From positions 2,852,001-2,916,000 of the forward strand of contig NZ_CP093301.1 of assembly GCF_024362785.1 (NCBI RefSeq): a stretch of 64,000 bases of DNA. Reading direction: 5' to 3'. Each line of letters opens with the position of its first letter. Within the stretch, counting starts at the first letter, position 1. The stretch is from Evansella sp. LMS18 (lineage in GTDB: Bacteria; Bacillota; Bacilli; Bacillales; Salisediminibacteriaceae). The translations under genes were made by a program, and so were the position numbers. The notes beneath the pieces are model-generated. The model had not been told where the DNA came from. It saw only the letters and a program-made list of their open reading frames with translations, and did not search any database. This document shows, piece after piece, positions 25,970 through 34,697 of this stretch.

Positions 25970-26214
25970 TAACCTTTTAAGATAATGTTTGTATTAAAGT
26001 TGTAAATTTTGAATTATGAAATTGATTCAAGTAAGTATAAAATATAAAAAACTCCCTTATTGCCCATTCCCACTATTCCCGCCGTTAAAACACGGTGATT
26101 TCAATTAAATGAAAACACTCCAAAGGTCTGTTAAAATGGAAAATACCGGGATAGAAAATAGCATTTAACAGACAGATAAATGTCCATATCCCGTATTCAA
26201 AAAGGAGAGAAATA

Positions 26215-27381
26215 ATGTTTTCGACGAACGATCTACTCTTAAAAACAGATAAGCAGAAACAACTGTATTCCCGTGCTGCTTCATTTTTGGACAGCTTCAG
26301 CCATCGTGCTGCAGAGTATGATGAGACAGCGCAGTTTCCCCGTGAAAACTTTGAGGAGTTAAAAGCTCAGGGAATGACTGCTCTTACAGTCCCCGGCCAT
26401 TTGGGAGGAGAAGGAATCTCTTTATATGAATTTCTCCTTGTACAGGAAACCCTTGCTCAGGGAGACGGTGCTACAGCTTTGTCACTCGGCTGGCATAACG
26501 GGATTATTATGCAGTTAAGGGACACTGGCAAATGGCCGCAAGATAAATTTGAAAACCTTGCTAAAGAAACCATCGAGAAAAAACTGCTCGTAAACGCTGC
26601 TGCAACTGAACCCAGCACTGGAAGTCCGGCAAGGGGCGGAAAGCCGGCTACAACAGCAGTAAAAAATGAGAACGGCTGGTTAATAAACGGAAAGAAAACT
26701 TTTACATCACTGGCACCTGTTCTCGACCGTGTAATTATCACCGCAACGGTACAGGAAGGCAGTAAAGAATATATCGGGGAGTTTCTGCTGAACACAGACA
26801 CAGAAGGTATCCGCTTCGATGAAACCTGGAATACTCTCGGCATGCGGGCTACAAGAAGTGATGACTTAATCCTTAAAAACGTGCAAGTACATGAAGATGC
26901 GCTGGTGGCGACCAGGGATCAGGGACATGGACAGACACCTCAAGGCTGGCTGCTTCATATTCCTGCCTGCTATTTGGGTATAGCTATAGCCGCCCGGAAC
27001 GAGGCTGTCAAATTTGCCAAAAATTATCAGCCTTCCAGCCTTCCGCATCCGGTTTCGGAAACGTCCGAAGTGAGGAGGAAAACCGCCGAAATCGACATGG
27101 AACTGATGAAAGCCCGGTACTTCATGTATTATACAGCATCTCTGTGGGACGAGTTCCCTGAAAAAAGGACGGCAATGGGAGCTGAACTGGCGGCGGTTAA
27201 AACAGCGTGCACCAATTCAGCTGTAAAGGCAGTCGACCTGGCACTCAGAATAGCTGGAGGGCAAAGTTTACACAAAAACAATGCGTTTGAAAGATATTAT
27301 CGTGATGTGAGAGCCGGATTGCATAATCCGCCTCCAGATGACATAACGATGCAGATCCTTGGGAAAAAAGCATACGAATAG
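26215..27381 (+). CDS. acyl-CoA dehydrogenase (YdbM-like)
   Basis: A 388-residue acyl-CoA dehydrogenase-like flavoprotein, unlike the one at 23. The N-terminal FPRENFEELKAQGMTALTVP and the middle AATEPSTGSPARGG / GWLINGKKTFTS motifs are of the class that includes B. subtilis YdbM and DszC-type enzymes. The C-terminal AGGQSLHKNNAFERYYRDVRAG has no YEG-type catalytic Glu, so it may oxidise acyl-CoA differently or be a flavin monooxygenase relative. An AAAGGAGA site precedes the ATG. It stands alone. Confidence 0.85.
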   Translation: MFSTNDLLLKTDKQKQLYSRAASFLDSFSHRAAEYDETAQFPRENFEELKAQGMTALTVPGHLGGEGISLYEFLLVQETLAQGDGATALSLGWHNGIIMQLRDTGKWPQDKFENLAKETIEKKLLVNAAATEPSTGSPARGGKPATTAVKNENGWLINGKKTFTSLAPVLDRVIITATVQEGSKEYIGEFLLNTDTEGIRFDETWNTLGMRATRSDDLILKNVQVHEDALVATRDQGHGQTPQGWLLHIPACYLGIAIAARNEAVKFAKNYQPSSLPHPVSETSEVRRKTAEIDMELMKARYFMYYTASLWDEFPEKRTAMGAELAAVKTACTNSAVKAVDLALRIAGGQSLHKNNAFERYYRDVRAGLHNPPPDDITMQILGKKAYE

Positions 27382-27389
27382 CATCCTGC

Positions 27390-27419
27390 CGCAAAGTGTT
27401 TTTCACTTTGCGTTTTTTG
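27390..27419 (+). terminator. terminator of the YdbM-like gene
   Basis: CGCAAAGTG-TTTT-CACTTTGCG followed by six T residues. Confidence 0.9.
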
Positions 27420-27819
27420 TTGGATCTGAAATCTGACTGGCAGGACTAAAGATTTACTTCTGCATGATGCCAATGAAAAAGGGAAAACCGGATAGTCTTA
27501 AAGTCACTATACAGTAAGTTACCTTCCTATAATTTTTAGAGAAATCAGAATTCTTTCTGAAAATACATTGCCATTATGAAAACATAGCAGTATTATAATA
27601 CCAATAGTAATATTTTGTAAATTGTTTTCAAGCCCCATAAAAACTTCGTACAGAGCGAAAGATATAGCAGTTTCAAAAGAGCACAGACCTCCTGTGCCGG
27701 GATTTTTCTTTAAGAGATATAATAGCTGGCATATGTCAGCATATATAGAAAAATATAAATACATAAGAAATGTTCATGCTGAGAAACCGGGTGGTATTGA
27801 TTGAAAGGGGAGTGCACGT
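27420..27819. other. AT-rich intergenic region
   Basis: About 400 bp without a supported gene. Open frames on both strands lack ribosome sites. It should hold the promoter of the MOSC gene. Confidence 0.4.
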
Positions 27820-28464
27820 ATGAAACGGTTAAAGGCTAACATAATTTCAGTCAATGTGGGAAAGCCGCAAACTCTTTCCAGAGGTGAGAAATCAGTTACT
27901 TCCGCATTGGAAAAGACTCCGGCAGAGGGAAGGATATTTTTGTCCAGGCTGAATCTGGCGGGTGATGGACAGGCCGATTTAACTAACCATGGCGGGGAGG
28001 ATAAAGCGGTATGCGTTTATGCTTACGACCATTATCCTTTCTGGGAAGAGGAGCTTGGGCAAAACCTGCCGCTGGGGGCTTTCGGTGAAAATCTGACAGT
28101 TAAAGGCCTGGTGGAAGAAGCGGTGCATATTGGCGATGTTTTCCAATGGGGAGAGGCTCAGGTTCAGGTAAGCCAGCCGAGGGTGCCGTGTTATAAAGTA
28201 GGCATGCGCTTTGGTGTGGGAGAACTTCCAAAGTTGATAGCAGAAACAGGCTACACCGGTTTTTATATGAGGGTGTTAAAGGAAGGATACGTCTCGGCAG
28301 ATAACCCGCTCCAGTTTGTAAAGAGGTATTCAGAAATATCGATAGCTTACGTCAATCATATTTATTATGAGGACCGCCATAATGAGGAAGCGCTTAAGGA
28401 AATCAGCAGCATACCTGAACTGTCAGCTAAATGGCGGGAAAGCATTCAGAAACAGTTAGCGTGA
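27820..28464 (+). CDS. MOSC domain protein (YiiM-like)
   Basis: A 214-residue MOSC-domain protein. The signature region SRLNLAGDGQADLTNHGGEDKAVCVYAYDHY (taken in parts, near residues 46-76) and FGENLTVKGL are typical of YiiM. The conserved Cys in QPRVPCYKVGMRFG (near residue 127) is the expected molybdenum-cofactor or sulfur-carrying residue. YiiM-type proteins reduce N-hydroxylated compounds with Moco. Start behind AAGGGGAG. Confidence 0.9.
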   Translation: MKRLKANIISVNVGKPQTLSRGEKSVTSALEKTPAEGRIFLSRLNLAGDGQADLTNHGGEDKAVCVYAYDHYPFWEEELGQNLPLGAFGENLTVKGLVEEAVHIGDVFQWGEAQVQVSQPRVPCYKVGMRFGVGELPKLIAETGYTGFYMRVLKEGYVSADNPLQFVKRYSEISIAYVNHIYYEDRHNEEALKEISSIPELSAKWRESIQKQLA

Positions 28465-28471
28465 ATATAAT

Positions 28472-28507
28472 AAAAAACAGAGTGAATAATCTTCACTCTG
28501 TTTTTGT
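28472..28507. terminator. bidirectional terminator
   Basis: AAACAGAGTGAA-taat-TTCACTCTGTTT with T residues on both strands, between convergent genes. Confidence 0.9.
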
Positions 28508-28524
28508 ATTGTTGAAACATCCTG

Positions 28525-29511
28525 TCAGAGGATTACCGCAATCCAGTAATAAAGCGGGATGCCCAAAATTAAATTGAATGGCAGGGTGATTCCCAGCGCA
28601 GAGCCTAAATACAACCCTGAATTAGCTTTAGGTATAGCGTGTTCAATTGCTGCAGGGGCGGCAATATATGAGGCGCTTCCTGTCAGTACCCCAAACATCA
28701 TTGCTCCTCCCGTTGACAAGCCGATAAAGCTGGCAGTCAATACACCGATCGTACCTCCGATTAATGGAAGTATAACAGCGAATGTAAAGGAAAGCGGATT
28801 AAAGTTCTCCAGCCTTTTCATGCTCTGGGTTGCAATCATTCCCATATGGAGAAGGAAAATACATAAAATACCGTAAAAAAGGTCTCCAAACAGCGGCTGA
28901 ATACTTGCCAGGCCGTCTGTATGGGCAGTCATACCGATAAAAATACCGCCCAGGAGGAGGAAAATACTTTTTCCGAAGAAAGCTTCTTTTATTACGAATC
29001 CAAGGCTTGTGTGCGGATTATTGATTTTATCCTGATGCTTTCTCGCGGAAATCTTATACAGGATGATGGCAATGATAATCGCCGGTCCTTCCATTATCAC
29101 AAGAATGGCTGACATATATGATTCATAGGAGACACCTATTTTATCAAGAAAAGCAAGGCCGGCAACAAAAGTAACAGCGCTGACCGAACCGTAATGAGCT
29201 GAAATTGCCAGGGCATTTTCCATATCATACTTATATAATTTTCTTAAGATTACAAGCGAGATAAACAGCATCAGGACGCTCAGCATTATGGCTGCTCCTA
29301 TAGAAGGCAGCATGTCGGTAAAGGAGACAGACCGTAGTTCCATTCCGCCTTTAATACCGATAGTAAATAGGATAATCATTGTGTACCCTGTATAAAAAGC
29401 AGTTGGCACTTTAAGATCAGAGTTTACAAGCACAGCGATTATACCTAACAGAAAAAACAAAATCATTGGTGAAAATAAATTAGCGTACGCAATTTCTATT
29501 ATTTGTTCCAT
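28525..29511 (-). CDS. SbtA-like Na+-dependent bicarbonate transporter
   Basis: A 328-residue permease with about 10 membrane segments. The N-terminal SPMILFFLLGIIAVLVNSDL and IGIKGGMEL motifs match the SbtA (DUF897) family, as does SASYIAAPAAIEHAIPKA near residue 280. Cyanobacterial SbtA imports bicarbonate with Na+. No SbtB-like PII partner is next to it. It would supply bicarbonate to carboxylases, especially at high pH; that role is inference. Confidence 0.85.
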   Translation of the reverse strand: MEQIIEIAYANLFSPMILFFLLGIIAVLVNSDLKVPTAFYTGYTMIILFTIGIKGGMELRSVSFTDMLPSIGAAIMLSVLMLFISLVILRKLYKYDMENALAISAHYGSVSAVTFVAGLAFLDKIGVSYESYMSAILVIMEGPAIIIAIILYKISARKHQDKINNPHTSLGFVIKEAFFGKSIFLLLGGIFIGMTAHTDGLASIQPLFGDLFYGILCIFLLHMGMIATQSMKRLENFNPLSFTFAVILPLIGGTIGVLTASFIGLSTGGAMMFGVLTGSASYIAAPAAIEHAIPKANSGLYLGSALGITLPFNLILGIPLYYWIAVIL

Positions 29512-29777
29512 TTAGTTACCTCTCATGTTAAATTTTAAATTTAAATTAAAAGTAATTTTATAAATTATATCAGGAAAGCAGCAAAGATAGCATCAATTTT
29601 TTTTACAGATATTCTCCTGCATTTAGCATGCCCTTCCATGTAATATTTTTTCAGGAGGCGAATTCCTGCCGCTGTGGGTTTTCAGCGAAGTAGTCCTTTC
29701 TATTGATGCTAAAAAAACAGCATGAATTTCGAAAAACTGGGAATAGTACCTCTAGAATGAAACACAGGAGGAATATT

Positions 29778-30134
29778 ATGGGACACTCAATTACTGAATT
29801 AACAGATTGGTTACAGGAGATAAAAGGCAGCACTGTTTTTATAAAGAAAGAAGAGCTTTCCACGGGCTTAAATGAAGTGATGGATACGGATGAAGTAAAG
29901 CTTAGCCTGGAAGGAGTAACTTTGAGGGAATCAATGGATGAGCACATTGACGATTATCTGGAGAACCAGGAACTTATCCTGCAGGGAACGGGCAGTATAA
30001 AAAGCGATAATGGAGAGGCGCAGATTCCTAATGATATGTATGAAATACCCCTGGCAGGACCAGTTTCAGTAACAAAAGAAGGCGAAAGTATGAAAGTGGA
30101 GACCGAAAAAGCAGCTTACACTTTTAAAGTCTAG
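29778..30134 (+). CDS. unknown acidic protein, 118 residues
   Basis: A 118-residue protein from ATG 29778 with AGGAGG upstream. It starts MGHSITELTDWLQEIKGSTV. It has no membrane segment. The body is acidic with LSLEGVTLRES and DNGEAQIPNDMYEIPLAGP, probably beta-rich. The length and ribosome site suggest a real gene; no family recognised. A terminator follows. Confidence 0.7.
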   Translation: MGHSITELTDWLQEIKGSTVFIKKEELSTGLNEVMDTDEVKLSLEGVTLRESMDEHIDDYLENQELILQGTGSIKSDNGEAQIPNDMYEIPLAGPVSVTKEGESMKVETEKAAYTFKV

Positions 30135-30207
30135 TAAATAAATGCAGAATAAAAGCACGGCATGAAGGGCAAATAGTTCTGAATGCTTGGAGAAATACAT
30201 GAAAACT

Positions 30208-30247
30208 AATAAACAGACCGAATCTTTTGATTTGGTCTGTTTATTTT
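30208..30247 (+). terminator. terminator, second copy of the CAGACCGAATC hairpin
   Basis: CAGACCGAATC-TTTT-GATTTGGTCTG, then TTTATTTTT. Arms are nearly the same as those at 13404-13429. The remaining 300 bp to 30555 shows no gene. Confidence 0.8.
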
Positions 30248-30555
30248 TCTAATAAATCGAAACAAGGTGGTTTTGGGATTCGTAAATAGGCACAATTACT
30301 AGAGGGAACTGTTCTTTTTTTAACTGGACTCGTCCCACCCCCCGCCAAGTAAGAAATTTAACTGGAGAAAGGTGAGGCGGTACGATTCCGCATCACCGGT
30401 ATGTAGCGGAATACTGAAAGATACAGCGAATAAACCTCAGTTTTTATAAAACAATTCAACCCTTTTTGAAGGATTTTCCGTAAAAGTAAGGAATTCTTTA
30501 ACAAAGCAGCGTTCCGAAGTTCCTGCCCAAATATGATGAGGAGGTTGCTTAGCAA

Positions 30556-30846
30556 ATGGAAGATAATAAAAAACCAAAAATGGAGGACCCCCGGTTTAAG
30601 ATTGCGAATCGCGAAGCTATGATCGGGGTAGCACTCGTTGTCTTTAATTTTCTCTGGTGGTATGGATTTGCCTATGGACTGGGCTCTGGCCCCGTGGAAG
30701 AATACAGCTACATATTAGGGCTGCCTGCCTGGTTTTTTTACAGTTGTGTCCTCGGGCTTGCTGTAATGATCATTCTTGTAATCATCGTCGTTAAAGGTTT
30801 CCTGAAAGAAGTCTCTTTTGAAGACGATGGGGGACAGGAAAAATGA
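30556..30846 (+). CDS. YhdT/DUF997-type small membrane protein, PanF partner
   Basis: A 96-residue protein with two membrane segments (VALVVFNFLWWYGFAYGLG and WFFYSCVLGLAVMIILVIIVV). The RFKIANREAMIGVALVVFNF pattern is that of YhdT-family proteins. It overlaps the next gene by ATGA, so it is translationally coupled with the sodium/pantothenate symporter, the usual context of this family. Confidence 0.85.
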   Translation: MEDNKKPKMEDPRFKIANREAMIGVALVVFNFLWWYGFAYGLGSGPVEEYSYILGLPAWFFYSCVLGLAVMIILVIIVVKGFLKEVSFEDDGGQEK

Positions 30847-32285
30847 ATACGCCTGTACTTATTTCATTATTCACTTTTATTGTATTAATATTTATAATCG
30901 GTTTCTGGTCTTCCAGACAGATGAGCCGGAGGCAGGGTTCTTTTCTACACGAATATTTCCTGGGAAGCAGAGAACTTGGGGGCTTTATACTGGCTATGAC
31001 AATGGTTGCTACATACGGAAGCGCGAGCAGCTTTCTGGGAGGTCCGGGTGCCGCGTATACACAGGGGCTCGGCTGGGTGCTTCTTGCTATGTCCCAGGTG
31101 GCAACGGGGTATTTTGTACTTCTTATCCTTGGGAAAAAATTCGCGATTATGGCGAGAAAATATGACGCTGTCACACTTATCGATTTCCTGAAGAAAAGAT
31201 ACGAATCCAAAGCAGTTGTGCTTATTTCCGCAGCCAGTATCATCATATTTTTATTTTCAGCCATGGCGGCCCAATGGGTCGGCGGGGCTTACCTGATCGA
31301 GTCATTAACAGGCCTTACGTATACGAGCGCACTCTTTATTTTTGCAGTCGCTGTTCTTATTTATGTAATTATCGGCGGTTTCAGAGCCGTAGTTGTTACA
31401 GATACGGTCCAGGGTGTGGTCATGTTCTTCGGGACGATAATTATCCTGATCGGAACAATCATTGCCGGGGGCGGCATTACCAACATTATGAATGACCTGG
31501 TAGCGGAGAACCCTAATCTTGTTACTCCTTTCGGGCATGATGGGGGCCTTACTCCAGCCTATGTAGCTTCTTTCTGGATTCTCGTAGGAGTAGGCGTAGT
31601 CGCCCTTCCACAGGTTGCCGTCAGGGCCATGTCCTATAAAAATGCTAAGGCGATGCACCGGGCGCTGATTGTAGGGACTATCGTAGTCGGAGTGATTATG
31701 CTCGGAATGCATTTAATCGGCGTGTTTGCACGCCCGATTCTTCCCGGCCTAGAGGTGGCGGATCAGGTGATGCCGTTGATTACAATGGAGGTTCTCCCGC
31801 CATGGCTTGCGGGGATAGTCCTTGCCGCACCTCTCGCAGCAATTATGAGTACCGTTGATTCTTTGCTGCTCCTGGTCAGTTCCGCTGTTGTGAAAGATGT
31901 TTATATAAATTATATAAAGCCTGAGGCAACCGAGAAGCAAGTGAAAAGAGCTAGTTTTTCTGTTACAGCCGTTTTAGGTGTACTCGTGTTCGCGTTAGCT
32001 CTCAGCCCGCCTGATTTGCTTATTTGGCTGAATCTTTTCGCCTTTGGAGGCCTTGAGGCTGCTTTCATATGGCCGCTGATTTTTGGACTGTACTGGCAAA
32101 GGGGGAACAAATGGGGAGCCCTTGCATCCATGATTACAGGGGTAACGAGCTATATCATTATCCATCAGTTTTTTCCAAATCCACTCGGAATGCATTCCGT
32201 TGTCTTGCCGATAGTGATTTCGTTTGCGTCTTATATAATTGCTGTTTTACTGACTGATAAGCACGAAAGGCAGATTGCCGTTTGA
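30843..32285 (+). CDS. panF: sodium/pantothenate symporter
   Basis: A 480-residue sodium:solute symporter with about 12-13 membrane segments. The region EYFLGSRELGGFILAMTMVATYGSASSFLGGPGAAY is diagnostic of PanF-type SSS carriers (seen in parts). The conserved LAAPLAAIMSTVDSLLLLVSSA segment lies near residue 325. The small DUF997 partner upstream supports pantothenate as substrate. It overlaps the next frame, which starts later at 32315. Confidence 0.92.
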   Translation: MNTPVLISLFTFIVLIFIIGFWSSRQMSRRQGSFLHEYFLGSRELGGFILAMTMVATYGSASSFLGGPGAAYTQGLGWVLLAMSQVATGYFVLLILGKKFAIMARKYDAVTLIDFLKKRYESKAVVLISAASIIIFLFSAMAAQWVGGAYLIESLTGLTYTSALFIFAVAVLIYVIIGGFRAVVVTDTVQGVVMFFGTIIILIGTIIAGGGITNIMNDLVAENPNLVTPFGHDGGLTPAYVASFWILVGVGVVALPQVAVRAMSYKNAKAMHRALIVGTIVVGVIMLGMHLIGVFARPILPGLEVADQVMPLITMEVLPPWLAGIVLAAPLAAIMSTVDSLLLLVSSAVVKDVYINYIKPEATEKQVKRASFSVTAVLGVLVFALALSPPDLLIWLNLFAFGGLEAAFIWPLIFGLYWQRGNKWGALASMITGVTSYIIIHQFFPNPLGMHSVVLPIVISFASYIIAVLLTDKHERQIAV

Positions 32286-32314
32286 TCAGAGCGGAAAATA
32301 AGGGAGGGGAAAGG

Positions 32315-32641
32315 ATGCCAGTATATAACAAGCTTGTGAGGGACAGGATACCGGAGATTATAGAAAAAAATGGAGCGGAGTGTGACGTCAGGCGTCTGGA
32401 GACAGGAGAGTTTGAAGCCGAGGCTAAAAAGAAGCTGCAGGAAGAGCTGGAAGAATATCTTGAAGCCGGGAATGCGGAACAGGCACTGGAAGAGCTGGCG
32501 GATTTGCTTGAGCTCATATACTGCCTTAGTGAACATCACGGCTACTCAAGGGAAGAACTGGAAAGCTTAAGGGAAGACAAAGCTGAACGAAGAGGCTCGT
32601 TTTATGAGAAATGGTTTCTCGTCAAAGTCAGGGATGAATAG
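32315..32641 (+). CDS. MazG-like / phosphoribosyl-ATP pyrophosphohydrolase-like protein
   Basis: A 108-residue all-alpha NTP-pyrophosphatase-like protein. It begins MPVYNKLVRDRIPEIIEKNG, the standard start for this family of small hydrolases. The E-x-x-E pattern is in KLQEELEEYLE (near 45) and the E-x-x-D in EELADLLELIYCL. ATG 32315 is chosen because AGGGAGGGG and GGA lie upstream; the longer frame has no site. It would hydrolyse an unusual NTP. Confidence 0.85.
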   Translation: MPVYNKLVRDRIPEIIEKNGAECDVRRLETGEFEAEAKKKLQEELEEYLEAGNAEQALEELADLLELIYCLSEHHGYSREELESLREDKAERRGSFYEKWFLVKVRDE

Positions 32642-32672
32642 CAGTGTGCTGGAAAAACAGTATGTGAATATA

Positions 32673-32712
32673 AGTAGCTGTTGAGAAATTTTTCTCAGCA
32701 GCTTTTTCCTTT
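32673..32712 (+). terminator. terminator of the panF unit
   Basis: AGCTGtTGAGAAA / TTCTCAgCAGCT followed by TTTTT. Confidence 0.85.
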
Positions 32713-32768
32713 TTTGGGAGTCAAATATGCTTGTAAGCAGGGGCTTGGAATTAAAAAGAGAGTTCTTA

Positions 32769-33004
32769 TTCTCGAAACCAGCCAGTCAATTCTCGAAAAA
32801 GCAGGTTTCATTCTCGAAATCGAGCCTCCAATTCTCGAAGTGAGTTTTAGTTCTCGAAACCAGCCAGTCAATTCTCGAAAAAGCAGGTTTCATTCTCGAA
32901 ATCAAGCATCTGATTCTCGAAGTGAGTTTCAGTTCTCGAAACCAGCCAGTCAATTCTCGAAAAAGCAGGTTTCATTCTCAAAATCGAGCATCCAATTCTC
33001 GAAA
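32769..33004. repeat. 21-bp-period intergenic array, core ATTCTCGAAA
   Basis: Twelve cores begin at 32769, 32790, 32811, 32832, 32851, 32872, 32893, 32914, 32933, 32954, 32975 and 32996. Steps are 21, 21, 21, 19 and repeat, so an 82-bp higher-order unit with four cores occurs three times. The array lies after the panF terminator. The rest of the gap to 33310 is AT-rich and probably holds the promoter of the next gene. Confidence 0.88.
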
Positions 33005-33310
33005 GTCCATTCCTATTTACTAAGAATTCCAGTCAATTTACAAAACGACAACATTATAACTCAGAAAAATAATTTTCGACAATTTTCACCAAAAGTAATC
33101 TGCTAGCCTGTTAGTTACCAGTGCAAACCCCTTGTCATAGCAATAAAAAACATGAAGAAAAAAAGAAAATGTCCTTTTAGGAAAATAAATACGAAATATG
33201 TGAAAATTTTCTTGAGTTAACATTATTTATTAATTGTTTACTATTGTATATTATTAGGTAAAGGTACTTTTGTCCTAGGATGATTATCGAGAGAGGGGCA
33301 GGCACTTTTC

Positions 33311-33370
33311 ATGTCATATCAGCTTCCGAAAAAAGGCCTGTACCAATTAATTGCTGCGGAGGTGTATTGA
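33311..33370 (+). CDS. possible 19-residue leader peptide
   Basis: ATG 33311 to TGA 33370 encodes 19 residues, MSYQLPKKGLYQLIAAEVY. The stop codon directly abuts the GTG start of the regulator, so translational coupling is possible. Its ribosome site is GAGAGGGG about 12 bases away, a weak position. No signal peptide is present. Confidence 0.35.
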   Translation: MSYQLPKKGLYQLIAAEVY

Positions 33371-34651
33371 GTGCTTGGCAAAGTATTAAAATATAACCGG
33401 ATGAGACAGCAAAAAAGACAGGAAGAAGTTTGTGAAGGTATTTGTTCTGTTTCCTATTACAGCAAGATAGAGAATGACACGGCTAACCCAAGTCCTGAAG
33501 TTCTTGACATGCTCATGGAAAGACTTAACATTAACCAGCAGCAAATCCATCTGTATGATGAGAAAAAACTGAAGGAAGAATTACATGAATGGCACAGGCT
33601 GATCATTAACGGGGAAGTACATAACGCGGAGGACAAGTTTGTCGATTTGCAGCAAAAAGTCGCCTCCATAAAAAGCCGGAAGCTTTCTGTATTATTCGAG
33701 CTGTTTTTTGCGCGAATGTGCCTGCTCATAAACGAGGGTGCCCGTGCTAAAGAGATCATCTTCCAAAATGAAACAGTTATTAGAGATTTAAATGATTCAG
33801 AGCTTTACTTTTATTTTCTGAAAGTCAAAGCGGCCAGGGAATACTATAACAGTAATTATGCTATTGCAGGAGAGCTGCTTGAACTGGCTGAAGGAAAAAT
33901 AGATATTTTTATACACCCGAGGTTTGAAACAACAGACTTGTATTATATGGCAGGGCTGTGTGCATCAATGCTGAATGATGCCACTCTTGCAATATATTAT
34001 CTTTCCCGGGTTGTTGATGCCTTTGATTCTTCCTATGATTACATAAAGAGCGGGGACTGCAGGCTTCACCTTGGGAAAGCGTATAAAGCGCTGAGGAAGT
34101 TTAAAGAAGCAGAAGAAAACTATAGCCTCGCCTCGAGGATTGCCGGCCAGTTAAAAGACCAGAAGCTTGAAGCTGAAATCGAGCAGCTGGTGGGGGAAAT
34201 GTATTCTGCCATGGGAAGGCACAAGGGGGCTGTCCACCAGTATCAGTTGAGTTACAGACTCAGGCAAAAAGAAGAGCGGCTAGTTACGATTTGCGCCATT
34301 CTGGAAGAATTAAATTATTTAGGGCACAAGCCGGAAATGGTCAGCTGGGTGGAACATGGAATGGAAATCATCCGGAATATCAGCTCTGAGCGGGAGCTGT
34401 CTGTTAAAGAAAAAGTCTCGCAGCATAAATTGATTTATTATCAGGTGCTCTCAGATCCGAGTGGCGAAAAAGACGCTGGGAAGGTTATTTCCCATGAAGT
34501 TATACCTTTCTTTGAAAATATTGATCTGGACGGCTTCCTGCCAAAAGCAGCCGGGGAACTTGCCAGGTATTATGAAAAAAGCGGTGACTACAAATCTTCC
34601 GCCCTATACTATAAAAAAGCCATGGAAGCATTACAATACAGCACCCCGTGA
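33371..34651 (+). CDS. HTH-TPR regulator of the RNPP/NprR-like type
   Basis: A 426-residue protein with an N-terminal HTH (about residues 5-60; QEEVCEGICSVSYYSKIEND is the family pattern of PlcR/NprR) and a C-terminal run of TPR-like helical repeats up to about 420 (for example YYLSRVVDAFDSSYDYIKSG, LGKAYKALRKFKEAEENY, GEMYSAMGRHKGAVHQYQLSY). Length is close to NprR (about 423). It starts with GTG behind GGAGGTG. Such proteins usually bind a secreted, re-imported peptide; no peptide gene with a signal sequence is seen directly downstream. The target genes are unknown. Confidence 0.85.
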   Translation: MLGKVLKYNRMRQQKRQEEVCEGICSVSYYSKIENDTANPSPEVLDMLMERLNINQQQIHLYDEKKLKEELHEWHRLIINGEVHNAEDKFVDLQQKVASIKSRKLSVLFELFFARMCLLINEGARAKEIIFQNETVIRDLNDSELYFYFLKVKAAREYYNSNYAIAGELLELAEGKIDIFIHPRFETTDLYYMAGLCASMLNDATLAIYYLSRVVDAFDSSYDYIKSGDCRLHLGKAYKALRKFKEAEENYSLASRIAGQLKDQKLEAEIEQLVGEMYSAMGRHKGAVHQYQLSYRLRQKEERLVTICAILEELNYLGHKPEMVSWVEHGMEIIRNISSERELSVKEKVSQHKLIYYQVLSDPSGEKDAGKVISHEVIPFFENIDLDGFLPKAAGELARYYEKSGDYKSSALYYKKAMEALQYSTP

Positions 34652-34685
34652 TAAAACCGGAACTTTTTTTCACGGGGCTTTTCTT
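34644..34685 (+). terminator. terminator after the HTH-TPR gene
   Basis: CCCCGTG ... CACGGGG with a ~20-base loop, then CTTTTCTTTCC. Confidence 0.7.
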
Positions 34686-34697
34686 TCCTTCTTTCTT

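Noticed and set aside
27519-27764. 81-residue minus-strand frame in the gap before the MOSC gene
   Set aside because: No ribosome site and no recognisable domain; AT-rich chance frame.
32681-33106. 141-residue plus-strand frame with SRNQ/FSKP repeats
   Set aside because: It crosses a terminator and the ATTCTCGAAA array; repeat artefact.
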